Of a stretch of DNA of 64,000 nt, positions 50,509 through 59,089 are shown one piece after another (the stretch's first letter is position 1; each line of letters starts with the position of its first letter). Position numbers and translations under genes: made by a program. Source of the DNA: Sporichthya polymorpha DSM 43042 (GTDB taxonomy: Bacteria > Actinomycetota > Actinomycetes > Sporichthyales > Sporichthyaceae); contig NZ_KB913029.1 in the NCBI RefSeq assembly GCF_000384115.1, positions 4,935,057-4,999,056 of the forward strand, given 5' to 3'. The notes beneath the pieces were generated by a model. It was not told the origin of the DNA, ran no database searches, and saw only the letters and a program-made list of their open reading frames with translations.

Positions 50509-51533
50509 GTTACGGATCCAACGACGGGGGCCACGGCACCGGCGTCGCGCAGGTCGAGGGCGACCCGTTCGCCGACCCGGGCCTGCCGCACCACACGCCG
50601 CGGCGCACCGACATCGACGCCCGCGCGGCCAACCGCGCCGAGCGTCAGGTGGCCGGCCTTTTCGGGCTGAGCACCATCCTCACGATCGCGTTCATCGTCA
50701 GCTTTGTCGCCATCGACAAGGACGAGTCGATGTACGTGGTCGGTCTCGGGACCGTCAACACGCTGAACTTCGCGCTCGGCGTGACCCTGGGCGGCTCGCT
50801 GCTGTGCATCGGCTTCGGCGCGATCCACTGGGCGCGCAAGCTGATGAACGCCGAGGAGGTCGTCGACTACCGGCACCCGATGAAGTCCTCCCCCGAGGAC
50901 ACCGCCGAGGTGCTGGAGAAGTTCCGTGCGGGTGTCGAGGACTCGGCCATCCCGCGGCGGAAGCTGATCTGGACGTCGATGCTCGGCGCGATGGCCCTGT
51001 TCCCGATCGCTCCGGTGATCGCGCTGCGCGACCTCGGCCCGCTGCCGCACAAGAAGCTCCGCGGCACGCTGTGGGACGACCCGAACCACCGTCAGATCGT
51101 CCACGCGAACGACGAGCGCCGGCTCAAGCCGTCGGACTTCGCGCTGGGCTCGATGATCTCGGCGAAGCCGAACGACCTCGAGGGTCACGACGAGCTCGCC
51201 AAGGCCTCGATCCTGCTGGTGAAGCTCAACCCCAGCGAGATCCGGTCCAAGGAGCTCGCCGCCCGTGGGTACCGCGGGATCCTCGCCTACTCGAAGATCT
51301 GCCCGCACGCGGGTTGCCCGCTGGGCCTCTACGAGAAGAACACCCACCACATGCTGTGCCCGTGCCACCAGTCCACGTTCGACCTGGCCGACTTCGGCCG
51401 CGTCGTGTTCGGGCCGTCGGCACGTAACCTGCCCAACATCGCGATCACCGTCGACGACGAGGGTTACCTGGTGGCCAAGGGCGGCTTCGAAGAGCCCGTC
51501 GGCCCGAGCTTCTGGGAGCGGGGCGACGCCTGA
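50505..51533 (+). CDS. qcrA: Cytochrome bc1 complex Rieske iron-sulfur subunit
   Basis: Rieske 2Fe-2S subunit, 342 aa, with an actinobacterial three-helix N-terminal region (about 45-70, 85-105, 155-178) before the catalytic head. Cluster ligands lie in ICPHAGCPLGL (Cys, His) and MLCPCHQSTFD (Cys, His), the two extra Cys forming the conserved disulfide. ATG 50505 overlaps the qcrC stop (ATGA), and its stop overlaps the qcrB ATG by one base (TGATG). Confidence 0.96.
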   Translation: MSYGSNDGGHGTGVAQVEGDPFADPGLPHHTPRRTDIDARAANRAERQVAGLFGLSTILTIAFIVSFVAIDKDESMYVVGLGTVNTLNFALGVTLGGSLLCIGFGAIHWARKLMNAEEVVDYRHPMKSSPEDTAEVLEKFRAGVEDSAIPRRKLIWTSMLGAMALFPIAPVIALRDLGPLPHKKLRGTLWDDPNHRQIVHANDERRLKPSDFALGSMISAKPNDLEGHDELAKASILLVKLNPSEIRSKELAARGYRGILAYSKICPHAGCPLGLYEKNTHHMLCPCHQSTFDLADFGRVVFGPSARNLPNIAITVDDEGYLVAKGGFEEPVGPSFWERGDA

Positions 51534-53191
51534 TGACCACGCCTACTCCCCCGCCCGCCCCGCTGACCCCGGCCGCCAAGGCCGGCGCCGGTGTGGCGAC
51601 CTACCTCGACGAGCGGCTCGGCACCAATGCGGCCGCGAAGAAGAACCTGCGCAAGGTGTTCCCCGAGCACTGGTCCTTCATGCTCGGCGAGATCGCGCTC
51701 TACAGCTTCATCATCCTGCTGGCCACCGGCGTCTACCTGACGCTGTTCTTCCGGCCGAGCATGCAGGAGGTCGAGTACGAGGGCTCGTACGAGCCGCTGC
51801 GCGGCGTCCACATGTCCGAGGCGTACGCCTCGACGCTGGACATCAGCTTCGACGTCCGCGGTGGTCTGCTCATGCGGCAGATCCACCACTGGGCGGCGCT
51901 GATCTTCGTCGCGGCGATCTTCCTGCACCTGTTCCGCATCTTCTTCACCGGCGCGTTCCGCAAGCCGCGTGAGCTGAACTGGCTCATCGGTAACGGCCTG
52001 CTGACGCTGGCTCTGATCGAGGGCTTCGCCGGCTACACCATCCCGGACGACCTGCTCTCCGGCACCGGTCTGCGCATCGCCGAGGGCGTGATGCTCTCGG
52101 TCCCGGTGGTGGGAACGTACGTGCAGTTCTTCCTCTTCGGCGGGGAGTTCCCCGGCGAGGCGATCGTCCCGCGTCTGTTCGTGGTCCACGTGCTGCTGCT
52201 GCCGGGCATCATGCTCGCGCTGATCACGGTCCACCTGATGCTGGTCGTCGTGCAGAAGCACACGCAGTTCCCCGGCCCGGGCCGCACCAACGAGAACGTC
52301 GTCGGCTTCCCGCTGATGCCGGTCTACATGGCGAAGGCCGGTGGCTTCTTCTTCGTCGTGTTCGGGATCTGCGCCCTGCTCGGCGGTATCGCCCAGATCA
52401 ACCCGGTGTGGTTGTACGGGCCGTACTTCCCTGATCAGATCTCCGCGGGTTCACAACCGGACTTCTACATCGGCTTCCTCGAAGGCTCGCTCCGTGCGAT
52501 GCCGAACTGGGAGACGAACCTGTTCGGTCACACGATCAGCTGGAACATCCTCGTGCCCGGTCTGATCCTGCCCGGCGTGATGTTCACGGTCATGGCGCTG
52601 TACCCGTTCATCGAGGCCTGGGTCACCGGCGACAAGCGGGAGCACCACCTGCTCGACCGTCCCCGCGACGTCCCGGTCCGCACGGCCCTCGGTGCGATGT
52701 CGATCGCGTTCTACCTGCTGCTGTTCATCAACGGTGGCAACGACATCATCGGGTTCACGTTCGACATCTCGATCAACAACGTCACCCGGTTCACACAGGT
52801 CGCCCTGTTCGTGGTCCCGCCGCTGGTCTTCATGATCACCAAGCGGGCCTGCATCGGGCTCCAGCGGGCGGACCTGAACAAGGTCCTCCACGGTCGGGAG
52901 ACCGGCATCATCAAGCGTCTGCCCAACGGCGAGTTCATCGAGGTCCACGCCCCGATCTCCGCCGAGGAGCGCTTCACGCTGATGGCGCGCAACAACTACC
53001 AGCCGCTCGACCCGGGTCCGGCCACGGACGCCGAGGGCATCCCCGCCCCCGGCCACAAGGCCGCCAAGCTCCAGGCCCGGCTCTCGAAGTTCTGGTACGC
53101 CGACGACCTGCCGAAGCCCTCGGCCGAGGAGTACGCGGAGCTCACCGCGGGCCACGGCCACGGCGACGACCACGGCGGCGGCCACCACTGA
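51533..53191 (+). CDS. qcrB: Cytochrome bc1 complex cytochrome b subunit
   Basis: Di-heme cytochrome b, 552 aa, about eight to nine membrane helices. The heme-ligand His pairs are in the helix MRQIHHWAALIFVAAIFLH (split over residues about 115-135) and the later helix FVVHVLLLPGIMLALITVH. The Qo-site element PDQIS...FYIGFLEG and the conserved WNILVPG are seen. A His/Gly/Asp-rich tail (GHGHGDDHGGGHH) ends the protein. Last gene of the plus-strand operon, followed by a terminator. Confidence 0.97.
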   Translation: MTTPTPPPAPLTPAAKAGAGVATYLDERLGTNAAAKKNLRKVFPEHWSFMLGEIALYSFIILLATGVYLTLFFRPSMQEVEYEGSYEPLRGVHMSEAYASTLDISFDVRGGLLMRQIHHWAALIFVAAIFLHLFRIFFTGAFRKPRELNWLIGNGLLTLALIEGFAGYTIPDDLLSGTGLRIAEGVMLSVPVVGTYVQFFLFGGEFPGEAIVPRLFVVHVLLLPGIMLALITVHLMLVVVQKHTQFPGPGRTNENVVGFPLMPVYMAKAGGFFFVVFGICALLGGIAQINPVWLYGPYFPDQISAGSQPDFYIGFLEGSLRAMPNWETNLFGHTISWNILVPGLILPGVMFTVMALYPFIEAWVTGDKREHHLLDRPRDVPVRTALGAMSIAFYLLLFINGGNDIIGFTFDISINNVTRFTQVALFVVPPLVFMITKRACIGLQRADLNKVLHGRETGIIKRLPNGEFIEVHAPISAEERFTLMARNNYQPLDPGPATDAEGIPAPGHKAAKLQARLSKFWYADDLPKPSAEEYAELTAGHGHGDDHGGGHH

Positions 53192-53200
53192 GGCGCCAAC

Positions 53201-53242
53201 GCAGAACGGCCGGTCAACCTCAGGGTTGGCCGGCCGTTCTGC
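53201..53242 (+). terminator. Bidirectional terminator after qcrB
   Basis: 19-bp stem (53201-53219 with 53224-53242) with one G-T-type mismatch and a 4-nt loop, ten bases after the qcrB stop. Convergent genes follow, so it probably ends transcription from both sides. Confidence 0.85.
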
Positions 53243-53265
53243 GTTGCGGGCCCCCTCCCCCGCGT

Positions 53266-53419
53266 CTTCTCCCGCGCGCCGCGCCTGTCCGCGTGGCTGG
53301 ACAGGCGCGCCGGCCAGGAGAAGTTGGGTGGTCGCCAGCGCAAGTCCACCTGACGCCTCTCCTGCGGCGCGCCGCGCCCATCACGAGCCGAGGATAGGCG
53401 CGCCAGGCAGGAGAAGTTG
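53266..53419. repeat. Two related palindromic repeats between qcrB and the tail-anchored gene
   Basis: First copy: 25-nt arms (53266-53290 and 53299-53323), complementary at 21 positions, 8-nt loop. Second copy at about 53357-53416 with a less regular stem. Both end in GGCGCGCC followed by a 4-nt spacer and AGGAGAAGTTG (53304-53326 and 53397-53419), 93 bp apart. No protein is encoded. Confidence 0.7.
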
Positions 53420-53425
53420 AGGTAT

Positions 53426-53854
53426 CTACTCGGAGTGGAGCGGCTCGATGAACGGGAGCGCGATGATCCCGAGCACCACCGCGAGGACGATCTGGACGCC
53501 GATCCCGATCGCCGCCCACCGCAGGTGCTGCGCCGCACTCCCCTGCACCGCACTCCCCTGGGCCGCACTCTCCTGGGCCGGCTTCCCCGCCTCGGCGGGT
53601 GTGTCTGCACCCGTCGCGAGAGTCCACGGGGCAATCGGAGCCGCGAGGCTCCCCGGCTGCGTCTCCGGCTGCGTCTCCGGGCCGGCCACGACCGCCGCCG
53701 GTGCGTCCACGGCGGGCCCAGCCGGCGCCGGGTCGCCCTGCGGCTCGGCCTCGGACGCGGCCGCGGCCTCGACGGCGGTGACGTAGGTCAGGGCGAACCC
53801 GGGGACGGGCGGCGTCTGAGCCGGGATGGCGGCGGTGTTCTCCTCAGTCCTCAC
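53426..53854 (-). CDS. Pro/Ala-rich tail-anchored membrane protein
   Basis: Hypothetical protein of 142 aa from GTG 53854 (the frame is open to 53953). The N-terminal part is low-complexity Ala/Pro/Glu/Gln, while the C terminus has one helix (HLRWAAIGIGVQIVLAVVL) and ends FIEPLHSE, so it is tail anchored. The start is weakly supported. Its position between the qcr and cta operons is similar to that of membrane protein Rv2197c of mycobacteria, which suggests a role with the respiratory supercomplex, but no motif proves it. Confidence 0.7.
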   Translation of the reverse strand: MRTEENTAAIPAQTPPVPGFALTYVTAVEAAAASEAEPQGDPAPAGPAVDAPAAVVAGPETQPETQPGSLAAPIAPWTLATGADTPAEAGKPAQESAAQGSAVQGSAAQHLRWAAIGIGVQIVLAVVLGIIALPFIEPLHSE

Positions 53855-53944
53855 ACCGGTTCGACGCCGCCACGCCCGTCCCGAGTTCCCGTCCTCCGCC
53901 CCCGAGTTCCACGGCACCAGCCCTGACCGCCGCGGCGCCGGACC

Positions 53945-54036
53945 CAGCTTCACCAGACGAGCCCAGCTTCACTGGCCCCGCCCGGCTGGTGAAGCGGGTG
54001 CTCAGCTGGTGAAGGGCGCGGGGTGGCTGGTGAAGC
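53945..54036. repeat. Clustered GCTGGTGAAG repeats
   Basis: Five copies of a 10-12 nt element: inverted copies CAGCTTCACCAG (53945-53956) and CCAGCTTCACTGG (53963-53975), then direct copies with GCTGGTGAAG at 53984-53995, 54004-54015 and 54025-54036. The arrangement can fold into alternative hairpins. The element resembles the TTCACTCGCC unit of the repeat at 28076-28149. Confidence 0.7.
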
Positions 54037-54111
54037 GCGCCCCCGCCGGATCCCGCGCGGGAGGGCGTCGTCTGGCGAGGGAACCCGTATTCGGCGGGGG
54101 CGGAACGGCGA

Positions 54112-54147
54112 CGGCCCCGGTCCCCCCCAGGAGGGGGCCGGGGCCGG
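54112..54147 (-). terminator. Terminator hairpin after ctaF
   Basis: GC-rich hairpin whose arms (about 54112-54127 and 54133-54147) pair as CGGCCCCGG-type sequence with C/G runs; it lies about 20 bp downstream of the ctaF stop on the minus strand. Confidence 0.7.
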
Positions 54148-54168
54148 GAGGCCGGGGCGGGGGGGTGC

Positions 54169-54564
54169 CTAGTGGGCGTGCTCGCCGCGGTAGTACTCGA
54201 AGACCATGCCCCAGACCGCGTAGGCGAAGAACGGGACGGCGAGGGCGAACAGCCACATGCCGAAGACGATCCCGAGGGTGCCGAGGCCGCCGGCGGCGGC
54301 GAGGAGCAGGGGCCACCAGCTGTGGGGACTGAAGAAGCCGAGTTCGCCGGCACCGTCCTCGATCAGCGCGGTGGGGTCGTCCTCCGGGCGGAGGTCGATC
54401 CGCTTGGCGGTGAACAGCAGGTAGAAGCCGATCAGCGCGCACAGCCCGATGGTCAGGGTCAGGGCGGTGGTGCCCGTCCAGTCCTCGGAGTAGTACCAGT
54501 AGATCGGGGTGACCGGGATCAGGAAGATCCCGATGCCCGCGAAGAGGTTGCCCTCAACCTTCAC
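54169..54564 (-). CDS. ctaF: Cytochrome c oxidase subunit IV
   Basis: Actinobacterial CtaF of 131 aa. Four hydrophobic segments are visible: FAGIGIFLIPVTPIYWYYSE, ALTLTIGLCALIGFYLLFTA, HSWWPLLLAAAGGLGTLGIV and an adjacent WLFALAVPFFAYAVWGMVFE. The charged SEDWTG and FFSPHSWWP loops are family signatures. The start is an ATG at 54564; the gene lies 6 bp after ctaD in the same operon. CtaF stabilises the oxidase. Confidence 0.95.
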   Translation of the reverse strand: MKVEGNLFAGIGIFLIPVTPIYWYYSEDWTGTTALTLTIGLCALIGFYLLFTAKRIDLRPEDDPTALIEDGAGELGFFSPHSWWPLLLAAAGGLGTLGIVFGMWLFALAVPFFAYAVWGMVFEYYRGEHAH

Positions 54565-54570
54565 AGCCGT

Positions 54571-56388
54571 CTACTCCTGTCCGTACCCGGCGCCACCGTG
54601 GCCGGGCTTGTCGTGGGTGTCGTCCTCGCGCTCCAGGACCGCGGTGGAGGTGCGGCCCTTCTCCCGGTCGTGACCCTCGAGGTCGGGCTCGCCGTAGATC
54701 TCGTCGAGGACCGTCTTCCCCCGGGTCGGGGCGTCGTGCGCGGAGGCGAACTCCGGGTGGTGCAGGTCGAACGCGGGGCTTTCCGACCGGATGCGCGGCA
54801 TCGAGGAGAAGTTGTGCCGCGGCGGCGGGCAGGAGGTCGCCCACTCGAGCGAGCGGCCGTAGCCCCACGGGTCGTCCGGCAGCACCGGCTTCGGCTTCCG
54901 GTGCGTGAGAATCACGTTGAGGATGAACGGCAGGGTCGACATGCCGAGCAGGAAGGCGCCGACGCTGGAGACCATGTTCAGCGTCGTGAAGCCCTCGCTC
55001 GCGCGGTAGTCGACGTACCGGCGCGCCATGCCCTCCGCACCCAGCCAGTGCTGGACGAGGAAGGTGGTGTGGAAGCCGAAGAACAGCGTCCAGAAGTGGA
55101 CCTTCGCCAGCCGCTCGTCGAGCATGCGGCCGGTCATCTTCGGCCACCAGTAGTAGAAGCCGGCGAACATCGCGAACACGACGGTGCCGAAGACCACGTA
55201 GTGGAAGTGGGCGACGACGAAGTACGAGTCCGACAGCTGGAAGTCCAGCGGCGGCACGGCGAGGATGACGCCGGTCAGACCGCCGAAGAGGAACGTGACG
55301 AGGAAGCCCACGGACCAGAGCATCGGCGAGTCGAACGAGATCGCTCCTCGCCACATCGTTCCGACCCAGTTGAAGAACTTCACCCCGGTGGGTACCGCGA
55401 TGAGGAACGTCATGAAGGCGAAGAACGGCAGCAACACACCACCGGTGACGTACATGTGGTGCGCCCACACGGTCACGGACAGGGCGGCGATGGCCAGCGT
55501 CGCGAAGACCAGGCCCTTGTACCCGAAGACCGGCTTGCGGCTGAACACCGGCAGGATCTCGGTGACGATGCCGAAGAACGGCAGGGCGATGATGTAGACC
55601 TCGGGGTGCCCGAAGAACCAGAACAGGTGCTGCCAGAGCAGCGCACCGCCGTTGGCCGACTCGAAGACGTGCGTCCCGAACTGTCGATCGGACTCCAGCA
55701 CCAGCAGGGCCGCCGCGAGCACCGGGAACGCGATGAGCACGAGCACGCTCGTCACCAGGATGTTCCAGGTGAAGATCGGCATCCGGAACATCGTCATGCC
55801 GGGCGCGCGCATGCAGATGATCGTGGTGATGAAGTTGACGGCACCGAGGATGGTGCCGAAGCCGGACAGGGCCAGACCCATGATCCAGAGGTCGGCGCCG
55901 ACGCTCGGCGAGTGCACGTTGTCCGACAGCGGGGTGTAGGCGAACCAGCCGAAGTCGGCGGCGCCGCCCGGCGTGATGAAGCCGAGCATCGCGATCGTGC
56001 TGCCGATGGAGAACAGCCAGTAGCTGAACATGTTCAGCCGCGGGAAGGCGACGTCCGGCGAGCCGATCTGCAGCGGCATGATCAGGTTCGCGAAGCCGAC
56101 GAACAGCGGCGTCGCGAACATCAGCAGCATCACCGTGCCGTGCATGGTGAACAGCTGGTTGAAGTGCTCGTTCGAGACGACCTGGTTGCCCGGACGCGCG
56201 AGCTCGGCCCGCATGATCAGGGCCATGATCCCGCCGAGCAGGAAGAACGTGAACGACGTCAGGACGTAGAGGATGCCGATCTTCTTGTGATCGGTCGTCG
56301 TCGCCCAGTCGATGATGATCGCGCCGAGCGACTTCTTCTTCGTGCGCGCGTGCGTGCTGACCCGCTGGGCCTGCTCGTAGGTGGTCAC
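54571..56388 (-). CDS. ctaD: Cytochrome c oxidase subunit I
   Basis: Heme-copper oxidase subunit I, 605 aa, 12 membrane helices. Heme a and a3/CuB ligands are in [26 protein letters not shown], and AHHMYVTGG and HFHYVVFG. Proton channel residues are in [10 protein letters not shown] and [13 protein letters not shown]-type helices. GTG 56388 overlaps the ctaC stop by 4 nt (GTGA). Mature complex forms the aa3 oxidase with ctaC and ctaE and receives electrons from the qcr complex. Confidence 0.97.
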   Translation of the reverse strand: MTTYEQAQRVSTHARTKKKSLGAIIIDWATTTDHKKIGILYVLTSFTFFLLGGIMALIMRAELARPGNQVVSNEHFNQLFTMHGTVMLLMFATPLFVGFANLIMPLQIGSPDVAFPRLNMFSYWLFSIGSTIAMLGFITPGGAADFGWFAYTPLSDNVHSPSVGADLWIMGLALSGFGTILGAVNFITTIICMRAPGMTMFRMPIFTWNILVTSVLVLIAFPVLAAALLVLESDRQFGTHVFESANGGALLWQHLFWFFGHPEVYIIALPFFGIVTEILPVFSRKPVFGYKGLVFATLAIAALSVTVWAHHMYVTGGVLLPFFAFMTFLIAVPTGVKFFNWVGTMWRGAISFDSPMLWSVGFLVTFLFGGLTGVILAVPPLDFQLSDSYFVVAHFHYVVFGTVVFAMFAGFYYWWPKMTGRMLDERLAKVHFWTLFFGFHTTFLVQHWLGAEGMARRYVDYRASEGFTTLNMVSSVGAFLLGMSTLPFILNVILTHRKPKPVLPDDPWGYGRSLEWATSCPPPRHNFSSMPRIRSESPAFDLHHPEFASAHDAPTRGKTVLDEIYGEPDLEGHDREKGRTSTAVLEREDDTHDKPGHGGAGYGQE

Positions 56389-57452
56389 GAGGTGCCTTCC
56401 GGAGTGTTCGCGGCGGCGTCGCCGGCTGCCGGCGCGGTGGTGGCCGCCGGCGCGGTGGTGGCCGCCGGGGTGGCGGGCGCGTCGTTGGCGGGCTCGGACT
56501 CGGTGCCTTCCGCTTCCTCGCTGCCCTGGTTCTCGGTCCCGTCCTGTGCGGGCTCGGTGTCCTGGTTCTCCTGCGGCGCCGGCGTGCTGTGGTCCGACTC
56601 CGTCGCGTACGAACCCTTGAGGTTGTACGCACGCTCGCGGTCCTCAGCCGTGTCGAGGATGCCGCGCGGGAGCTGGCCCTCCTGGCCGTTGCGCCGCAGC
56701 TCGGCGATGTGGGCGGCGTACTCCGCCTCGCTCACGACGCGGACGGTGAAGAACATGCGGGCGTGGTCGCGGCCGCAGAGCTCGGCGCACTTGCCGGAGT
56801 AGGTGCCCAGCTTGTTCGGCGTCGCCTCGAAGCTGTTGACCCGGCCCGGGACGGCGTCGATCTTGAACAGGAAGTTCGGGACCCAGAACGAGTGGATGAC
56901 GTCCGCTGCGGTGATCTCGAAGCGCACGAGCTTGTTCACCGGGAGCACCAGCTCCGGCTCCTTGCCGGGGGTGCCCGCCTCGTAGACGTTCTCGTCGACG
57001 TAGTTGAACGACCAGCTCCACTGGCGGCCGACGACGTTGACCGTCAGGTCCTCCTGCCGGTCCTCGTCCATGATGATCGACTGGTCGCGCTCGGTGAAGT
57101 AGAAGAGCACGACGACCATGACGAACGGCAGGATCGTGTAGAGCGCCTCGATCGGCAGGTTGTACCGCGTCTGGATCGGGATGTCGTTGGCGTGCTTCTT
57201 CCGGTGGAAGATGCACGCCCACAGGATCAGACCCCAGACGATGGCGCCGGTGAGGATGGCCGCCAGCCAGGAGCCCTGCCACAGCAGGAGCATCCGGGGG
57301 CCTTCCTCGGTGGCGGGGTCCGGGTACGCGAGGTTGGGGAGGTCCTCCGTGTTGCACCCGGTGCAGGTCAGCAGGACGAGAGCCAGCACGCCCAGCACCG
57401 CCCAGCGGCGGGTCCGCGGCGAGCGTTCTGGCGGGGAACCGATCGGGCGCAA
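56385..57452 (-). CDS. ctaC: Cytochrome c oxidase subunit II (lipoprotein)
   Basis: CuA-bearing subunit II, 355 aa. An N-terminal signal with TCTGC (putative lipobox) is followed by two membrane helices (about 60-83, 102-125), then the cupredoxin domain with the CuA site [15 protein letters not shown] (C-x3-C-x3-H-x2-M) and the WSWSFNY and [10 protein letters not shown] motifs. The C-terminal 80 residues are a Pro/Glu/Ala/Thr-rich tail. TTG 57452 has GGAAGG about 5 nt upstream and is the best start; the frame extends to 58691 without homology. First gene of ctaC-ctaD-ctaF. Confidence 0.93.
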   Translation of the reverse strand: MRPIGSPPERSPRTRRWAVLGVLALVLLTCTGCNTEDLPNLAYPDPATEEGPRMLLLWQGSWLAAILTGAIVWGLILWACIFHRKKHANDIPIQTRYNLPIEALYTILPFVMVVVLFYFTERDQSIIMDEDRQEDLTVNVVGRQWSWSFNYVDENVYEAGTPGKEPELVLPVNKLVRFEITAADVIHSFWVPNFLFKIDAVPGRVNSFEATPNKLGTYSGKCAELCGRDHARMFFTVRVVSEAEYAAHIAELRRNGQEGQLPRGILDTAEDRERAYNLKGSYATESDHSTPAPQENQDTEPAQDGTENQGSEEAEGTESEPANDAPATPAATTAPAATTAPAAGDAAANTPEGTS

Positions 57453-57607
57453 GGGGGCCTTCCAGGGTGGTGACCGCGGGGTCTGGACCCGCGGATGATC
57501 AGGGGTGGAACTGCGGCCGCAGCCTACTCTGCGGGCCTGGCGCGGCTGCGCCCAGGGGCCGCTCACGGCGCGGTGGCGCGGCGGGTCCCGCAGGAGCGCG
57601 CACCGCC

Positions 57608-57613
57608 TAGGTT
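57608..57613 (+). promoter_or_regulatory. -10 box TAGGTT of the cysteine desulfurase gene, leaderless
   Basis: TAGGTT ends 7 nt before GTG 57621; no Shine-Dalgarno sequence follows. This also supports GTG 57621 as the start. Confidence 0.6.
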
Positions 57614-57620
57614 TGAGCAC

Positions 57621-58811
57621 GTGGGCAGCGTCAGCACCGGCACCGATCCGAACCCGGCTCCCGTTCCCTCCGGGGCCTACTTCGACGCCGCCTCCACCGA
57701 GCCGCTGCACCCCGTGGCGCGCGCCACACTCCTCGCCGCTCTCGACGACGGCTGGGCCGATCCGGCCCGGCTGTACCGGGACGGTCGCCGGGCGCGGATG
57801 CGCCTCGACGCGGCCCGCGAGATCGTCGCCGAGGTGATCGGCGCGGCCCCGGCCGAGGTCGCCTTCCCCGCGTCCGGGACGCAGGCGCTGCAGCTCGGCA
57901 TCGCGGGCTGCCTGAAGGGCCGCGTCCGGGTCGGTGCCCACCTCGTCACCTCGGCCGTCGAGCACTCGGCCGTCCTGCACGCCGCGACGGCGCACGAGGC
58001 GGCCGGCGGCGCGGTGGACCTGGTCGGCGTCGACCGGGCCGGCCGCGTCGACGCCGCCGCGTTCGCCGCGGCGCTGCGACCGGACACGGCCCTGGCGTGC
58101 CTGCAGAGCGCCAACCACGAGGTCGGGACGCGCCAACCCGTCGCCGCGATCGCGGACGCGACCACCGCCGCCGGGGTGCCCCTGCTCGTCGACGCGGCGC
58201 AGAGCCTGGGCCGCGAGCCGGTGCCGGCGGGCTGGTCGGTGCTCGTGGGCAGTGCCCACAAGTGGGGCGGCCCGGCCGGCGTGGGGGTGCTGGCGATCCG
58301 CCGTGCGGCCCGATGGCGTTCCCCACTCCCCGGCGGCGAGCGCGAGGGCGGCCGCGGGCCCGGCTACGAGAACGTGCCCGCGATCGCGGCCGCAGCGGCC
58401 GCGCTCGCGGCCGTGACCGCCGAGGCGGCGGCCGAGGGCGCCCGCCTCGCAGCGCTGACCGAGCGGGTCCGCGCCGCGGCCGCCGCGCTGCCCGACGTCG
58501 TCGTCCACGGCCCCGCGGATTCGGACGCCCGGCTGCCGCACCTGGTCACGTTCTCCTGTCTCTACCTCGACGGCGAGGCGCTGGTGCGCGAACTGGACCG
58601 CGCCGGCTTCGCGGTGAACTCCGGCTCGTCGTGCACGGCCGACACCCTGAAACCCAGTCACGTTCTCGAGGCGATGGGCGTGCTCTCGCACGGCAACGTC
58701 CGCGTCTCGCTCCCCCGCGGTACGACCGAGGCCGAGGTCGACCGCTTCTGCGCGGTGCTGCCCGGCGTGATCGCCGAGCTCCGCGACGCCGCCGGGGTGG
58801 CCGGGCTGTGA
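57621..58811 (+). CDS. Cysteine desulfurase (IscS/NifS-like)
   Basis: PLP enzyme releasing sulfur from cysteine as a persulfide, 396 aa. Fold type I motifs are visible: YFDAASTEPLHP, SAVEHSAVLHA (PLP-stacking His), LQSANHEVGTRQPV, LVDAAQSLGR (PLP Asp), VGSAHKWGGPAGVGVL with the PLP Lys, and the persulfide Cys in NSGSSCTADTLKPSHVL. The GTG at 57621 follows a leaderless promoter. Its stop overlaps the TusA-like gene by 4 nt, a strong hint that the enzyme hands sulfur to that carrier. Confidence 0.93.
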   Translation: MGSVSTGTDPNPAPVPSGAYFDAASTEPLHPVARATLLAALDDGWADPARLYRDGRRARMRLDAAREIVAEVIGAAPAEVAFPASGTQALQLGIAGCLKGRVRVGAHLVTSAVEHSAVLHAATAHEAAGGAVDLVGVDRAGRVDAAAFAAALRPDTALACLQSANHEVGTRQPVAAIADATTAAGVPLLVDAAQSLGREPVPAGWSVLVGSAHKWGGPAGVGVLAIRRAARWRSPLPGGEREGGRGPGYENVPAIAAAAAALAAVTAEAAAEGARLAALTERVRAAAAALPDVVVHGPADSDARLPHLVTFSCLYLDGEALVRELDRAGFAVNSGSSCTADTLKPSHVLEAMGVLSHGNVRVSLPRGTTEAEVDRFCAVLPGVIAELRDAAGVAGL

Positions 58812-59089
58812 GCCTGCAGGCGCAGCTGACGCTCGACACCCTCGGCCGGCGCTGCCCGGCCCCGATCATCGAACTCGCCCGCCACCTGCGGAACGTCGAA
58901 CCGGGCGAGGTGATCGCGGTCCTCTCCGACGACGCCGCCGCCGCGCTCGACGTCCCGGCCTGGTGCGAGCTGCGCGGCCAGGAGTACCTGGGCAGCGTCC
59001 CGGCCGACCGGGGCGTCGCGTACTTCGTCCGCCGGGTTCAGCCCGCTTCCGCCGGCGCCGGCACCGGCTCCGGCGGCGGCGGGAACTGA
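58808..59089 (+). CDS. TusA/SirA-like sulfur carrier
   Basis: Small sulfurtransferase of 93 aa. The family CPxP motif is in LGRRCPAPIIELARHL (Cys near 16), followed by GEVIAVLSDDAAAALDVPAW and a C-terminal GVAYFVRRV strand; the tail is Gly/Ser/Ala-rich (GAGTGSGGGGN). It would accept persulfide sulfur from the coupled cysteine desulfurase and pass it to a tRNA or cofactor pathway. The final 52 nt overlap the 3' end of the convergent DUF2079 gene. Confidence 0.9.
   Translation: MSLQAQLTLDTLGRRCPAPIIELARHLRNVEPGEVIAVLSDDAAAALDVPAWCELRGQEYLGSVPADRGVAYFVRRVQPASAGAGTGSGGGGN

Noticed and set aside
53263-53420. CRISPR-like repeat array
   Set aside because: Only two imperfect palindromic copies with no regular spacers and no cas genes.
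53945-54036. Remnant of an insertion sequence
   Set aside because: Repeats are short, there is no transposase and no target duplication.
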